Below, piece by piece: positions 18,441 to 26,865 of a stretch of 64,000 nt of DNA (positions within the stretch are counted from its first letter, which is position 1; each line of letters opens with the position of its first letter). The notes under the pieces are model-generated. The model saw only the letters and a list, made by a program, of their open reading frames with translations. It did not search any database and was not told the DNA's origin. Source of the stretch: Clostridium_AI sp964409685 (GTDB lineage Bacteria > Bacillota > Clostridia > Lachnospirales > Lachnospiraceae); contig CAYPEJ010000001.1 in assembly GCA_964409685.1 (NCBI GenBank), positions 62,001 through 126,000 on the forward strand. Reading direction: 5' to 3'. The position numbers and the translations under genes were made by a program.

Positions 18441-18479
18441 ATTCTCAATAGAGTAAAAAAGTATTGAGAATAGTTCTCA
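18441..18479 (+). promoter_or_regulatory. Overlapping palindromes including a Fur/PerR-like 7-1-7 box
   Basis: A perfect 10-base inverted repeat, ATTCTCAATA (18441-18450) and TATTGAGAAT (18462-18471), is followed by a 7-1-7 palindrome TGAGAAT-A-GTTCTCA (18465-18479). The second matches the Fur-family consensus TGATAAT-N-ATTATCA at 11 of 14 half-site bases by eye. It lies about 100 bases before the DUF454 gene. The first pair could also fold as a weak terminator for the CIS operon, but no T-run follows. Confidence 0.4.
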
Positions 18480-18494
18480 TTATTGGTAAAATGT

Positions 18495-18540
18495 TTTGCG
18501 TAAATACGTTTATAATCTTAGAAAAACTAATTTACGCAAA
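18495..18540 (+). promoter_or_regulatory. 11-base inverted repeat flanking a TATAAT -10 box
   Basis: TTTGCGTAAAT (18495-18505) and ATTTACGCAAA (18530-18540) are exact reverse complements, 24 bases apart. A TATAAT at 18511-18516 sits between them, 66 bases before the DUF454 start. No clear -35 box is visible. The geometry suits a repressor that covers the promoter, or a 5' untranslated hairpin. Which regulator binds is unknown. Confidence 0.45.
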
Positions 18541-18581
18541 TAGAAAGTAATATTTGTATCAATAAGGAGAACCATGATTCC

Positions 18582-18983
18582 ATGAACATAGTAAAAGTTA
18601 TTTATTTAAGTTTAGCATTTATATGCACTGCAATTGGAGCAATTGGTGTTGTACTTCCGGTATTACCAACTGTTCCTTTGCTTTTGTTAGCATCTTTCTT
18701 CTTTGCAAAAGGAAGTGACCGTTTCCACAAATGGTTTTTAGAAACAAAATTGTATAAGAATCATCTAGATAGTTTTGTAAAGTCTAGAGGGATGACATTA
18801 AAGACGAAGCTATGTATCTTGCTTCCAGTATCAGCTATGTTGATTCTGACAATTATTTTCTTAGATAATTTACACGCAAGAATATTTTTAGCATGCTTGA
18901 TTATTTTTAAGTATGTTTACTTCTTCACACGTATCAAGACATTGTCGCCTGAAGAATTAGAAGAAAATTTACAAGCAGAATAG
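18582..18983 (+). CDS. DUF454 (YbaN-like) membrane protein
   Basis: 133 residues with the YbaN/DUF454 signature: an N-terminal helix with GAIGVVLPVLPTVPLLLLAS, then FFAKGSDRFHKWF and two closely spaced helices (LCILLPVSAMLILTIIFLDN and on). The cellular function of the family is not known. It opens a four-gene set with the YgbA-like gene and two ABC exporters. A three-codon mini-ORF (ATG at 18574, stop TGA at 18583-18585) lies closer to the AAGGAG site and overlaps this start, so translation may be coupled through it. Confidence 0.85.
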   Translation: MNIVKVIYLSLAFICTAIGAIGVVLPVLPTVPLLLLASFFFAKGSDRFHKWFLETKLYKNHLDSFVKSRGMTLKTKLCILLPVSAMLILTIIFLDNLHARIFLACLIIFKYVYFFTRIKTLSPEELEENLQAE

Positions 18984-19077
18984 ATAGGTGGGCAGTTCAT
19001 AGTAAAATTTTATTGAGGAAAAGGTTCAATAGAGTTTGAGATGGACTTGCCCATATTTTAATGAAAGGATTTTTGAA

Positions 19078-19467
19078 ATGACACCAGAAGAGTTGAAAAT
19101 AAAGGTTCAAATGAAGCGTGAAAAAGAATTAAAAGTTAGCGAATGTATGATAAAAGTGTACTGCAAGGGGCAGAAACATCCGCATCAAGGTACGGATAAA
19201 AGTAAAAATATTCTTTGTGAGGATTGTCAGGCACTACTAGATTATGCTAAAATGCGTACTGAAAAATGTCCATTTATGGAGACAAAGACCTATTGCTCCA
19301 ATTGCAAGGTACATTGCTATAAACCAGAGATGCGTAAGAAGATGAAAGCAGTTATGCGTTATTCTGGACCAAGAATGATGTTCCATCATCCAATTATGGC
19401 AATTGACCATGTAATTCAGACAGTAAAGCACAGACAGCAAAAGGAGGACAAAAAAAGTGATAAATAA
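19078..19467 (+). CDS. YgbA-like protein (nitrous-oxide-stimulated promoter family)
   Basis: 129 residues from ATG 19078, which has AAAGGA eight bases upstream; an in-frame ATG at 19036 lacks a site. The family pattern is clear: ECMIKVYCKGQKH, then LCEDCQALLDYAKMRTEKCP, then YCSNCKVHCYKPEMRKKMK, and the terminal GPRMMFHHPIMAIDHVI. The conserved Cys/His groups suggest a metal-binding site. The E. coli relative ygbA is linked to nitrosative stress. It overlaps the next start by 11 bases, so it is co-translated with the ABC pair. Confidence 0.88.
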   Translation: MTPEELKIKVQMKREKELKVSECMIKVYCKGQKHPHQGTDKSKNILCEDCQALLDYAKMRTEKCPFMETKTYCSNCKVHCYKPEMRKKMKAVMRYSGPRMMFHHPIMAIDHVIQTVKHRQQKEDKKSDK

Positions 19468-21202
19468 ACGTTTACTTGGTTTATTAAAAGACTCCAAGAA
19501 ATATATTTACGCAATGGTATTGTGGAATTGGTTATCATTGCTTTGTAACGTTGTGTATGTATTTTCCATCGCGAATTTACTAGGCACAGCGATTGAAACT
19601 CGAAACATTTCTAACGGGCAATTATTCCAAACAGCTGGAATTGTAATTGTCTGCATTCTATTACGAATGTTCTTTATTAAACAAGGTTCGAAAGCATCTT
19701 ATCAATCCTCGGTAGATGTAAAAGAATCCTTGCGTCAAATGATTTATAAGAAGTTATTGAAGCTAGGTGTATCTTATAATCAAAAAGTATCCACTTCCGA
19801 AGTAGTACAAGTTGCAGCAGAAGGGATTGAACAATTGGAGATTTACTTTGGTCGTTATGTACCACAGTTCTTTTATTGTTTATTAGCACCATTTACACTA
19901 TTCTTAATCTTTGCACCAATCAGTTGGAAAACAGCATTGATTTTATTAATCTGTGTTCCTTTAATTCCAGCATCCATCATTGTGGTACAAAAGATTGCGA
20001 AAAAGTTATTAGCAAAATATTGGGGGGCTTACACAGGCCTTGGCGACAACTTTTTAGATAATTTATCGGGATTAACAACATTAAAGATTTATCAAGCAGA
20101 TGAAGAGCGTGAATCCGTAATGGACGAAGAAGCTGAAAACTTCCGTAAAATCACAATGCGTGTATTAATCATGCAGCTTAACTCTATCAGTGTAATGGAT
20201 TTAGTTGCCTTTGGTGGTTCCGCACTTGGTATTATCATGGGTGTTTATGAATACAACCGAGGAAATATTGGCTTTGCATCTATGTTCGCCATTATCGTAT
20301 TATCCGCAGAATTCTTTATTCCGATGCGTCTCTTCGGTTCCTTCTTCCATATCGCGATGAATGGTAGTGCCGCAGCCGATAAAATCTTCCGTATCTTAGA
20401 AAGCGAAGAAAACCCAAAAGGTGAATTCACAATCGATCCTTCTGATGTGGAAATCAATGGAACAAATGTGGATTTCTCCTACGATTCGGAACGTCAAGTG
20501 TTGACAAATGTGAATTTTTCCATCAAACCAGGAAGCTTTACTGCACTTGCAGGAGAATCTGGCTGTGGAAAAAGTACCATTTCTTCTATTATTATGGGGA
20601 TAAATAAAGGTTACTCTGGAACAATCACCATTGGTGGTAAAGAATTAAGTAAAATCGATGAAAAGAGCATTATGGAACATATTACAATGGTAAGTCATAA
20701 CAGCTACTTATTCAAAGGAACTATTCGAGACAACTTACGAATGGGGAACAAAAATGCCACAGACGAACAACTTATGGACGCTTTAAAACAAGTCAATTTA
20801 TATGATTTTGTATGTGAACAAGATGGTTTAGACACTATTTTATTAGAACAAGGTTCTAACTTCTCTGGTGGACAACGTCAACGTCTAGCAATGGCAAGAG
20901 CATTACTTCATGATACACCAATCTATATCTTTGATGAAGCAACTTCAAACATTGATGTAGAAAGTGAAAATCAGATTATGGAAGTTGTCAAAGAACTTGC
21001 AAAAACAAAAACTATTATTCTGATTTCACATAGACTTGCAAATGTAGTAACAGCAGATAACATTTACGTTCTAGAAAAAGGTAAAATCGTGGAAAATGGT
21101 ACTCACCAAGAACTTTTAGACAAAAACAATGTTTACGCTCGCTTATACAACAGCCAAGCAACTTTAGAAAACTTTGCAAAGGGGGAACATGCTCATGCGT
21201 AG
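19457..21202 (+). CDS. ABC exporter half-transporter 1 (TMD-NBD, CydD-like)
   Basis: 581 residues from GTG 19457 with AAGGAGG nine bases upstream. Six-helix permease domain (about 15-310), then a nucleotide-binding domain with Walker A GESGCGKST, signature SGGQRQR, Walker B IYIFDEA and the switch His in ISHRL. The N-terminal half resembles CydD-type exporters (thiol or heme-related), but no cytochrome bd genes are nearby, so the substrate is open. It pairs with the next gene as a heterodimer. In related genomes DUF454, YgbA and such ABC pairs often cluster, to my knowledge. Confidence 0.88.
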   Translation: MINKRLLGLLKDSKKYIYAMVLWNWLSLLCNVVYVFSIANLLGTAIETRNISNGQLFQTAGIVIVCILLRMFFIKQGSKASYQSSVDVKESLRQMIYKKLLKLGVSYNQKVSTSEVVQVAAEGIEQLEIYFGRYVPQFFYCLLAPFTLFLIFAPISWKTALILLICVPLIPASIIVVQKIAKKLLAKYWGAYTGLGDNFLDNLSGLTTLKIYQADEERESVMDEEAENFRKITMRVLIMQLNSISVMDLVAFGGSALGIIMGVYEYNRGNIGFASMFAIIVLSAEFFIPMRLFGSFFHIAMNGSAAADKIFRILESEENPKGEFTIDPSDVEINGTNVDFSYDSERQVLTNVNFSIKPGSFTALAGESGCGKSTISSIIMGINKGYSGTITIGGKELSKIDEKSIMEHITMVSHNSYLFKGTIRDNLRMGNKNATDEQLMDALKQVNLYDFVCEQDGLDTILLEQGSNFSGGQRQRLAMARALLHDTPIYIFDEATSNIDVESENQIMEVVKELAKTKTIILISHRLANVVTADNIYVLEKGKIVENGTHQELLDKNNVYARLYNSQATLENFAKGEHAHA

Positions 21203-22850
21203 AAGTGGAATTAGCATCATGGCAAAATTAATTGGTTTAATTAGACCATTATTACATGTTATGTGCGCAGCAGTTATTATGGGAGTATTGGGATTCCTTT
21301 GTTCCATCTTTATTCCGATCCTAGGCGGATACGGAGCTTTACATGTACTAGGTTTCGATGTGGCATGGTCCATTAAAACAATCGCTATTGTTATGGTACT
21401 ATGCGGTGTACTACGAGGAATTCTTCGTTACGCAGAACAAGCAAGTAATCATTACATTGCGTTTAAATTATTAGCTATTATTCGTAAAAAAGTATTTCAT
21501 GCTTTACGTCGTCTAACACCAGCTAAGTTAGAAGGTCGTGACCGAGGAAACTTAATTTCCCTAATTACAAGTGATATCGAATTGCTAGAAGTATTTTATG
21601 CTCATACAATCTCGCCAATTATCATAGCGATTTTAACATCCGTGATTATGGTGGTATTTATCGGACAATACCACATTGCATTAGGATTATTTGCAACAGG
21701 AGCTTATCTTATCATCGGGTTACTACTTCCAATGTTAAACTCCAAATGTGGGAAAGAAGATGGTATGGCATATCGTAACAAGTTCGGTGAATTAAACAGC
21801 TTTATCCTAGACAGCTTACGTGGTATCGGTGAAAGTATTCAATACGGTGTTGGCGAAGAACGTTTAGAAGAAATGAACAAACGTAGTACAGAAATGGATC
21901 AAGAATTCAGAAAGTTAAAGAAATACGAAGGTACGAATGCAGCCTTAACAGACGCAACAGTACTGGCTTGTTCCGTTGGTATGATGATTTTAGGTATTGT
22001 ACTTTACCGTAACGGTCAAGTAGATTTCCCAGGAGTTGTAATCCCAGTAATCGCGATGATGAGTTCCTTCGGACCAGTTATCGCATTAAGTAACTTATCC
22101 AACAATTTATTACAAACACTAGCATGTGGAAATCGTGTACTAGATTTATTAGAAGAAGAACCACAAGTAGAAGAAATCTTCGGCAAAGAAGAAGTTTCTT
22201 ATGAAGGTGCAAATGTAGAAAACGTAACATTCTCCTACGACCAAGAAACGATCTTAAAAGACTGTTCCATTGATTTTAATAAAAACCAAATCGTTGGTAT
22301 TAACGGTAAAAGTGGTTCTGGTAAGTCAACTTTACTAAAACTAATGATGCGTTTCTTCGAAGTAAACCAAGGTAAAGTTCGTGTTTCTGGTAAAAATGTA
22401 AATGAAATCAACACAAGTAACCTTCGTGACATGCAAAGTTATGTAACACAAGAGACATACTTGTTTAACGATACGATTTTCAATAACGTAGCATTTGTAA
22501 AACAAGGTGCAACAAAAGAAGAAGTTATGGAAGCTTGTAAAAAAGCATCTATTCATGAATTCATTATGTCTCTTCCAAATGGCTACGACAGCCAAGTAGG
22601 TGAACTCGGGGATTGTTTATCTGGTGGTGAAAAACAAAGAATTGGGATTGCACGTGCATTTTTACATGATGCGCCAATGATTCTGTTAGATGAACCAACA
22701 AGTAACTTAGATAGTTTAAATGAAGGAATTATTTTAAAGTCCCTAAAAGAAGAATGTGAGAAGAAGACAGTCGTTTTAGTGTCCCATAGAAAATCGACAA
22801 TGAACATTGCAGATGTGGTTGTGAAGATGGAGACGGAGAGAGTGTCTTAG
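21195..22850 (+). CDS. ABC exporter half-transporter 2 (TMD-NBD)
   Basis: 551 residues from ATG 21195, nine bases after GGGGG; ATG 21189 is possible but too close to that site. The permease domain (about 10-300) has the CydC/CydD-like FKLLAIIRKKVFHALRRLTP helix. The ATPase domain has Walker A GKSGSGKST, signature SGGEKQRIG, Walker B MILLDEP and the switch His in VSHRK. It overlaps the first half-transporter by eight bases and ends at a strong terminator. Two short near-identical fragments of this gene lie downstream at 24105-24168 and 24918-24978. Confidence 0.88.
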   Translation: MRRSGISIMAKLIGLIRPLLHVMCAAVIMGVLGFLCSIFIPILGGYGALHVLGFDVAWSIKTIAIVMVLCGVLRGILRYAEQASNHYIAFKLLAIIRKKVFHALRRLTPAKLEGRDRGNLISLITSDIELLEVFYAHTISPIIIAILTSVIMVVFIGQYHIALGLFATGAYLIIGLLLPMLNSKCGKEDGMAYRNKFGELNSFILDSLRGIGESIQYGVGEERLEEMNKRSTEMDQEFRKLKKYEGTNAALTDATVLACSVGMMILGIVLYRNGQVDFPGVVIPVIAMMSSFGPVIALSNLSNNLLQTLACGNRVLDLLEEEPQVEEIFGKEEVSYEGANVENVTFSYDQETILKDCSIDFNKNQIVGINGKSGSGKSTLLKLMMRFFEVNQGKVRVSGKNVNEINTSNLRDMQSYVTQETYLFNDTIFNNVAFVKQGATKEEVMEACKKASIHEFIMSLPNGYDSQVGELGDCLSGGEKQRIGIARAFLHDAPMILLDEPTSNLDSLNEGIILKSLKEECEKKTVVLVSHRKSTMNIADVVVKMETERVS

Positions 22851-22856
22851 GATGAC

Positions 22857-22892
22857 AAAAAGCCCACAACAGAGCGTGTTGTGGGCTTTTTT
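22857..22892 (+). terminator. Rho-independent terminator after the ABC exporter operon
   Basis: A 14-base stem (AAAAAGCCCACAAC / GTTGTGGGCTTTTT) with a seven-base loop and a T-run begins six bases after the stop codon. The A-rich left arm makes it bidirectional in principle. Confidence 0.93.
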
Positions 22893-22956
22893 AGGCTAGT
22901 ATTACTGATGAAAATGTTATATAATGATGAAAAATGACATTATAAGAGGTAACTAT

Positions 22957-23901
22957 ATGGAGAATGAAAAAATATTTCAAAATGTGAGAATACAGATGTA
23001 CATATTACGTTCGAGAGGTGTGATTATTGGAAATAAGAAAAGGACAAAGAAATTGTTACTTCAAAATAATTACTATAATGTTGTAAATGGATATAAGCAA
23101 TTATTTCTTGCAAGTACTAGACCTGTGGATAAATATAAATTAGGAACAAGATTTGACGAAATATATGCTGTGTATGAATTTGATATGAGATTGAGAGATT
23201 TAACATTGCAATATTTATTGAAGTTTGAGACCACAGTAAAGTCTATTATTGCTTATACATTTTCTGAGAAATATGGTCACAAAGATTATCTGAATTATAG
23301 TAATTTTAGTTCTATTGGAAGTGAAAGTTATCAGCGAGTTTCTAGTTTGTTTACTAACTTATACAACAAAATTTCGATGAATATAAGGCATAAAGATGTA
23401 TCTGTCATACATTACGTCGAGAATAAAAAGTATATTCCTCTTTGGGTATTGGTTAATCTGATGAGTTTTGGAGATTTGAGTAAATTTTATTCATGTATGA
23501 AACAGAGTGATAGAAATAAAGTTTCCAAGAGATTAAAATGGGGATTGCGAGAAAATGAACTAAAAAACTATTTAGAATTCCTTTCTGCCATTCGGAATAG
23601 ATGTGCTCATAGTGAACGTCTATATTCGTATGAAAGCCACACTAAATTACTTGGAGGAAACAAAATATATAGATATTTTAGAGAACAAATAGATGGACGT
23701 AGAAGTGCATATTTTGCTGTTATAGCATCATTTAAATCTCTCTTATCAAAAGAAGAATTTAATGCTTATAGTGAAGAATTAAATAATATTTTTTCTACTT
23801 TAGGGCGAAAACTGAAAACAATAACTATACAGGATGTATATAGGGAAATGGACATACCTAATAATTGGGAAATAATAAAAGAATTAGAATTTAATAATTG
23901 A
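22957..23901 (+). CDS. Abi_2 family abortive-infection protein (AbiD/AbiF-like)
   Basis: 314 residues from ATG 22957 (AAGAGG eight bases upstream; the ATG at 22924 has no site). The Abi_2 pattern is visible: LLLQNNYYNVVNGYKQLFL, FDEIYAVYEFDMRLRDLTLQ, LWVLVNLMSFGDLSKFYSCM and the C-terminal IRNRCAHSERLY. R213 and H218 form the R-x4-H motif of HEPN-type RNases, so RNA cleavage on phage infection is the likely action. It is a single gene between the ABC operon and an ABC fragment, and it is more AT-rich than its neighbours, which suggests acquisition. Confidence 0.85.
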   Translation: MENEKIFQNVRIQMYILRSRGVIIGNKKRTKKLLLQNNYYNVVNGYKQLFLASTRPVDKYKLGTRFDEIYAVYEFDMRLRDLTLQYLLKFETTVKSIIAYTFSEKYGHKDYLNYSNFSSIGSESYQRVSSLFTNLYNKISMNIRHKDVSVIHYVENKKYIPLWVLVNLMSFGDLSKFYSCMKQSDRNKVSKRLKWGLRENELKNYLEFLSAIRNRCAHSERLYSYESHTKLLGGNKIYRYFREQIDGRRSAYFAVIASFKSLLSKEEFNAYSEELNNIFSTLGRKLKTITIQDVYREMDIPNNWEIIKELEFNN

Positions 23902-24044
23902 CAGAAAAATTACAGTGATTTATAATTTAGTTATGTAATGACTTTTAATTACATATAATCATGTTGACAGTACCTTGTAAACCCACGTGGAACAGGGTCA
24001 TATATATAATTTTCAATAGGCATTCAGAAGTGAATGCGTAGATA

Positions 24045-24099
24045 ATGCGAGTACCAAATTCTACTATTATAATATATGGTGGGATTTGGTACTTTGCAT
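24045..24099. repeat. Long imperfect inverted repeat (hairpin)
   Basis: Left arm ATGCGAGTACCAAATTCTAC (24045-24064) and right arm GTGGGATTTGGTACTTTGCA (24079-24098) pair over about 20 bases, with two G-T wobbles in the inner part and one mismatch outside. The loop is AT-only. A short T-run follows at 24099-24103, so it might end transcription from the Abi gene; it could also be a mobile-element terminus remnant. Confidence 0.5.
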
Positions 24100-24104
24100 T
24101 TTTA

Positions 24105-24168
24105 CTGGTGGTGAAAAACAGAGAAGCAGATGTGGTTGTGAAGATGAAGACGGAGAGAGTGTCTTAGG
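24105..24168 (+). pseudogene. Fragment of ABC half-transporter 2, 3' end with internal deletion
   Basis: 24105-24120 equals 22621-22636 (the SGGEKQ coding stretch) exactly, and 24126-24168 equals 22809-22851 (the 3' end with stop codon) at 42 of 43 bases. The roughly 170 bases between are missing. No reading frame remains. It shows duplication of the gene end followed by deletion. Confidence 0.85.
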
Positions 24169-24180
24169 TTTTATCATAAA

Positions 24181-24222
24181 AGAAAGTCTATGGTAGTTTA
24201 AAGGTATTACCATAGACTTTTG
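24181..24222 (-). terminator. Terminator for the minus-strand exported protein gene
   Basis: A 13-base perfect stem (AAAGTCTATGGTA / TACCATAGACTTT) lies six bases past the minus-strand stop. On the minus strand it is followed by TCTTTT. The A/T arms make it work in both directions. Confidence 0.85.
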
Positions 24223-24227
24223 TTTGG

Positions 24228-24791
24228 TTATGGGGATTCAGAATAAAAAGAATCATATACTGTTCTTGCTTCTTCAAGAGTAGTGGCTGGTGCGACAATC
24301 ACATGGTAACAGGGAATATCGGCCGTTTTATCTGTTTCATTTGGCATCAATGGACTTAGGATGACTATATTATTAAAAGTTCCATTACGTATATATAAAT
24401 ATCCAAGGTTATCAAAGGTTGAATTACCTTGTTTAGAGGAAATCCATTTGAATATTGTTCCAATGGTTTCCTTGGAAGATCCAAAAACCTTTTGTGGAAA
24501 ATGGCATTCGTAATCATGATACGTTTTTGTACCATCTGATTGCTTATCAAAGGAAAGAGAATAATCGCCCTTATAATATAATTCGCGCTCAAATAAATTA
24601 AATTTTCGAGTTAATGAACCATCAAATGTAATATGTACCTTGTCAGACACTTCCCACGTTTGGTAATTCACTAATAATCCATCCATTTGCATATGAATAG
24701 GGTGTGTTGCGTTTCCAGACTTATACCAAATGAAAAGACTGCTACATACAAACATAAGAAGGCAGATAGGAATTATTTTATTTTTTTTCAT
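24228..24791 (-). CDS. Small exported or membrane-anchored protein of unknown function
   Basis: 187 residues on the minus strand. A basic start and one hydrophobic helix (IIPICLLMFVCSSLFIWY, about 6-23) give a signal anchor. The rest is beta-rich with many aromatic and polar residues (VHITFDGSLTRKFNLFEREL, YKGDYSLSFDKQSDGTKTYH) and no catalytic motif. A good site (AAAGGA) precedes the ATG. It is the only clear minus-strand gene in the window and sits between two fragments of the ABC gene, so it may have arrived with the Abi gene. Family not recognised. Confidence 0.7.
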   Translation of the reverse strand: MKKNKIIPICLLMFVCSSLFIWYKSGNATHPIHMQMDGLLVNYQTWEVSDKVHITFDGSLTRKFNLFERELYYKGDYSLSFDKQSDGTKTYHDYECHFPQKVFGSSKETIGTIFKWISSKQGNSTFDNLGYLYIRNGTFNNIVILSPLMPNETDKTADIPCYHVIVAPATTLEEARTVYDSFYSESP

Positions 24792-25128
24792 GATATTCCT
24801 TTCTTATTTTAGTTTTTAGTGTTAGAAGCATTTTTGCCAATAACAAGAAATAGTTGGTATTTTAATATTAGTGGATACATTATTATAACACGAAAGTGCA
24901 AAAAAAGAAAAGTTGGGTTTCTTTGAAGTAAACCAAGGTAAAGCTCGTGTTTCTGGTAAAAATGTAAATGAAATCAACGTAATATAGAGTACTTGAGAAA
25001 TCTGGTTATATTAAAATGTATAAAACTGAACCTTTAAAACAAATCACTTAAAAATTATAATAAATCACGATTTAATAGAGAACATGGAATAGAAATCAAA
25101 AAGGACATCAAATGAAAGGAGTATCACA
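24792..25128. other. Intergenic region with ABC-gene fragment, otherwise featureless
   Basis: These 337 bases carry the minus-strand promoter region of the exported protein, the 24918-24978 ABC fragment and an AT-rich leader of the S-component gene. No riboswitch consensus (TPP, FMN, preQ1) was recognised before the S-component. Confidence 0.5.
24918..24978 (+). pseudogene. Second fragment of ABC half-transporter 2 (internal part)
   Basis: 61 bases match 22352-22412 at 59 positions. This part of the gene lies upstream of the other fragment's source, yet here it is downstream, so the two fragments are in swapped order. It has no start or site and stops soon after in frame, so it is a remnant. 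Confidence 0.85.
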
Positions 25129-25665
25129 ATGCAAAAAAGTCTTATCAAAACTTCAGTGAAAACTAGCTCACAACAAAAAATTAAGTTTCTCACATTAACA
25201 GCAGTAAGTATATCCTTAACTTACTTATTCACTGCATTTGTAAATATACGTCTCCCTATCGGAGGAAACGGTGGTCTAATCCATCTGGGAAATGTCCCAT
25301 TATTCTTAGCGGCTATTCTATTCGGCAAGAAAATAGGCGCATTAGCAGGTGGCATTGGAATGGCACTATTTGACCTACTATCGGGCTGGACATTATGGGC
25401 ACCATTTACTTTTATCACAGTTGGTCTTATGGGATATGTCGTAGGCAGTGTAACGGAAAAAAAGAAAGGTTTAGTATGGCAAATAATCGCACTTATCCTT
25501 GCCTGTGGTATCAAAATAATCGGTTACTACATAGCAGAAGGAATTCTATATAGGAATTGGGTTGCCCCTGTTTTCTCGATACCTGGAAACCTAATTCAAG
25601 TTATAACAGCCGCTGTCTTAGTAATTCCGATTGCAAATCAATTAAAGAAAATAATCAATTTATAA
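25129..25665 (+). CDS. ECF transporter substrate-binding S-component
   Basis: 178 residues with about six hydrophobic segments. The ECF S-component pattern is visible: RLPIGGNGGLIHLGNVPLFL, AAILFGKKIGALAGGIGMAL, FDLLSGWTLWAPFTFI and the terminal NLIQVITAAVLVIPI. This subgroup resembles the HmpT / riboflavin-type S-components for vitamin precursors. The energy module (EcfA, EcfA', EcfT) is not in the window and would be shared. It is 19 bases upstream of an aminotransferase, so the transported compound may be its substrate or a cofactor such as a B6 vitamer (inference). Confidence 0.85.
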   Translation: MQKSLIKTSVKTSSQQKIKFLTLTAVSISLTYLFTAFVNIRLPIGGNGGLIHLGNVPLFLAAILFGKKIGALAGGIGMALFDLLSGWTLWAPFTFITVGLMGYVVGSVTEKKKGLVWQIIALILACGIKIIGYYIAEGILYRNWVAPVFSIPGNLIQVITAAVLVIPIANQLKKIINL

Positions 25666-25684
25666 GGAAAGAAAGTGTGAAAGA

Positions 25685-26830
25685 ATGTATAAAATCATGA
25701 CCCCAGGGCCAACCCAAGTACTTGAAAATGTACGAACAGCCAGAAGTCTAGAATGTACCAATCCTGACTTAGATGAACAATTTGTGGAATTTTACAAAGA
25801 AACTTGCCAGTTAATCAGCAACCTATTACACACCAAAAATGAAACCCTAATCCTAGGTGGAGAAGGCATCCTTGGTCTTGAAGCCGCCTGTGCCTCCCTA
25901 ACCGAACCTGGCGACAAAGTTCTTGTCATTGCCAATGGAGTTTACGGAAAAGGTTTTGCCGATTTTGTCACTATGTACGGAGGTGTCCCAGAATTATATT
26001 TATCGGACGATAAAAATGAAATCAACGTAGTAGAACTAGAACAATTTTTAGAAGAGCATCACGACTATAAGTACGCTACCGTGGTTCACTGTGACACTCC
26101 AAGTGGAATGCTCAACCCTATCAAGGACATTTGTCCGTTGCTGAAACGATATAATATTTTGAGTGTGGTAGACTCAGTCTCCGCTATGTTCGGTGAAAAT
26201 GTCCTTGTAGATGATTGGAACATCGATATTTTATGTGGTGGCTCACAAAAAGTAGTATCCGCACCTCCTGGACTTACTTTGGTAACCATCAGTGAAGATG
26301 CGAAAAATACCATGAGAAATCGAAAGAAACCAATCGCCTCTTTCTACGCTAATCTAGCTGTATTTGAAGGATATTATGAAAAGAAATGGTTCCCATACAC
26401 TATGCCAATCAGTGACATTTATGGTTTACGAGCTGCATTTGACAATATAAAAAATGACAAAGATATGTTGCATCGCCATTCTATAATTGGAGAAGCAACA
26501 AGACAAGCAATTACTCAGTCAGGTTTAAAACTACATTTAGAAAGTGGATTTTCTAACACTGTTACAGTATTCGATGTTCCAGAACAAATAACCACGGAAC
26601 AAATTTTAGATAAAATGAAAACTGACCACAACATTATGTTAGCTGGATCTTTCGACGAACTAGAGGGAAAGGTAATTCGCATCGGTCATATGGGTGTTAA
26701 TGCAAATCAAAAAGATATGGAAGAAACCTTATCCGCTTTAACACAAGTGCTAACGCAACTAGGTGTAACATTACATGCAGATTTACAAGAAATATTTTCG
26801 AATTATTATAACACACATATAAAAAATTAG
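25685..26830 (+). CDS. Class V PLP-dependent aminotransferase (alanine-glyoxylate type)
   Basis: 381 residues. The N-terminal IMTPGPTQVLENVR, the cofactor-contact segment LILGGEGILGLEAA, the HCDTPSGMLNPI and VVDSVSAMFGE motifs and the PLP-lysine motif GGSQKVVSAPPGL (Lys189) are those of the alanine-glyoxylate / serine-pyruvate aminotransferase group. The exact amino donor is not readable from sequence. It follows the S-component by 19 bases and probably shares its promoter. A T-rich stretch follows the stop, then the purH promoter. Confidence 0.88.
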   Translation: MYKIMTPGPTQVLENVRTARSLECTNPDLDEQFVEFYKETCQLISNLLHTKNETLILGGEGILGLEAACASLTEPGDKVLVIANGVYGKGFADFVTMYGGVPELYLSDDKNEINVVELEQFLEEHHDYKYATVVHCDTPSGMLNPIKDICPLLKRYNILSVVDSVSAMFGENVLVDDWNIDILCGGSQKVVSAPPGLTLVTISEDAKNTMRNRKKPIASFYANLAVFEGYYEKKWFPYTMPISDIYGLRAAFDNIKNDKDMLHRHSIIGEATRQAITQSGLKLHLESGFSNTVTVFDVPEQITTEQILDKMKTDHNIMLAGSFDELEGKVIRIGHMGVNANQKDMEETLSALTQVLTQLGVTLHADLQEIFSNYYNTHIKN

Positions 26831-26859
26831 TTGCATTTCTTATTTTTTTATTGTACACT
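26831..26859 (+). promoter_or_regulatory. Promoter of the ZTP riboswitch-purH unit
   Basis: TTGCAT (26831-26836) and TACACT (26854-26859) are 17 bases apart and place the start of transcription just ahead of the riboswitch aptamer. Confidence 0.6.
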
Positions 26860-26865
26860 AAAAGC

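Larger units (their letters stand above)
23902..24227. other. Intergenic region with hairpin and ABC-gene fragment
   Basis: No gene is visible in these 326 bases. They hold the 24045-24099 inverted repeat, the 24105-24168 ABC fragment and the terminator of the minus-strand gene at 24181-24222. The first 140 bases are AT-rich without recognisable structure. Confidence 0.6.

Noticed and set aside
19457..22850. Calling the ABC pair cydD/cydC
   Set aside because: The permease parts are CydDC-like, but no cytochrome bd genes are nearby and the neighbours (DUF454, YgbA) suggest another role, so no symbol is given.
24980..25128. Vitamin riboswitch upstream of the ECF S-component
   Set aside because: No TPP, FMN, cobalamin or preQ1 consensus could be found in the leader.
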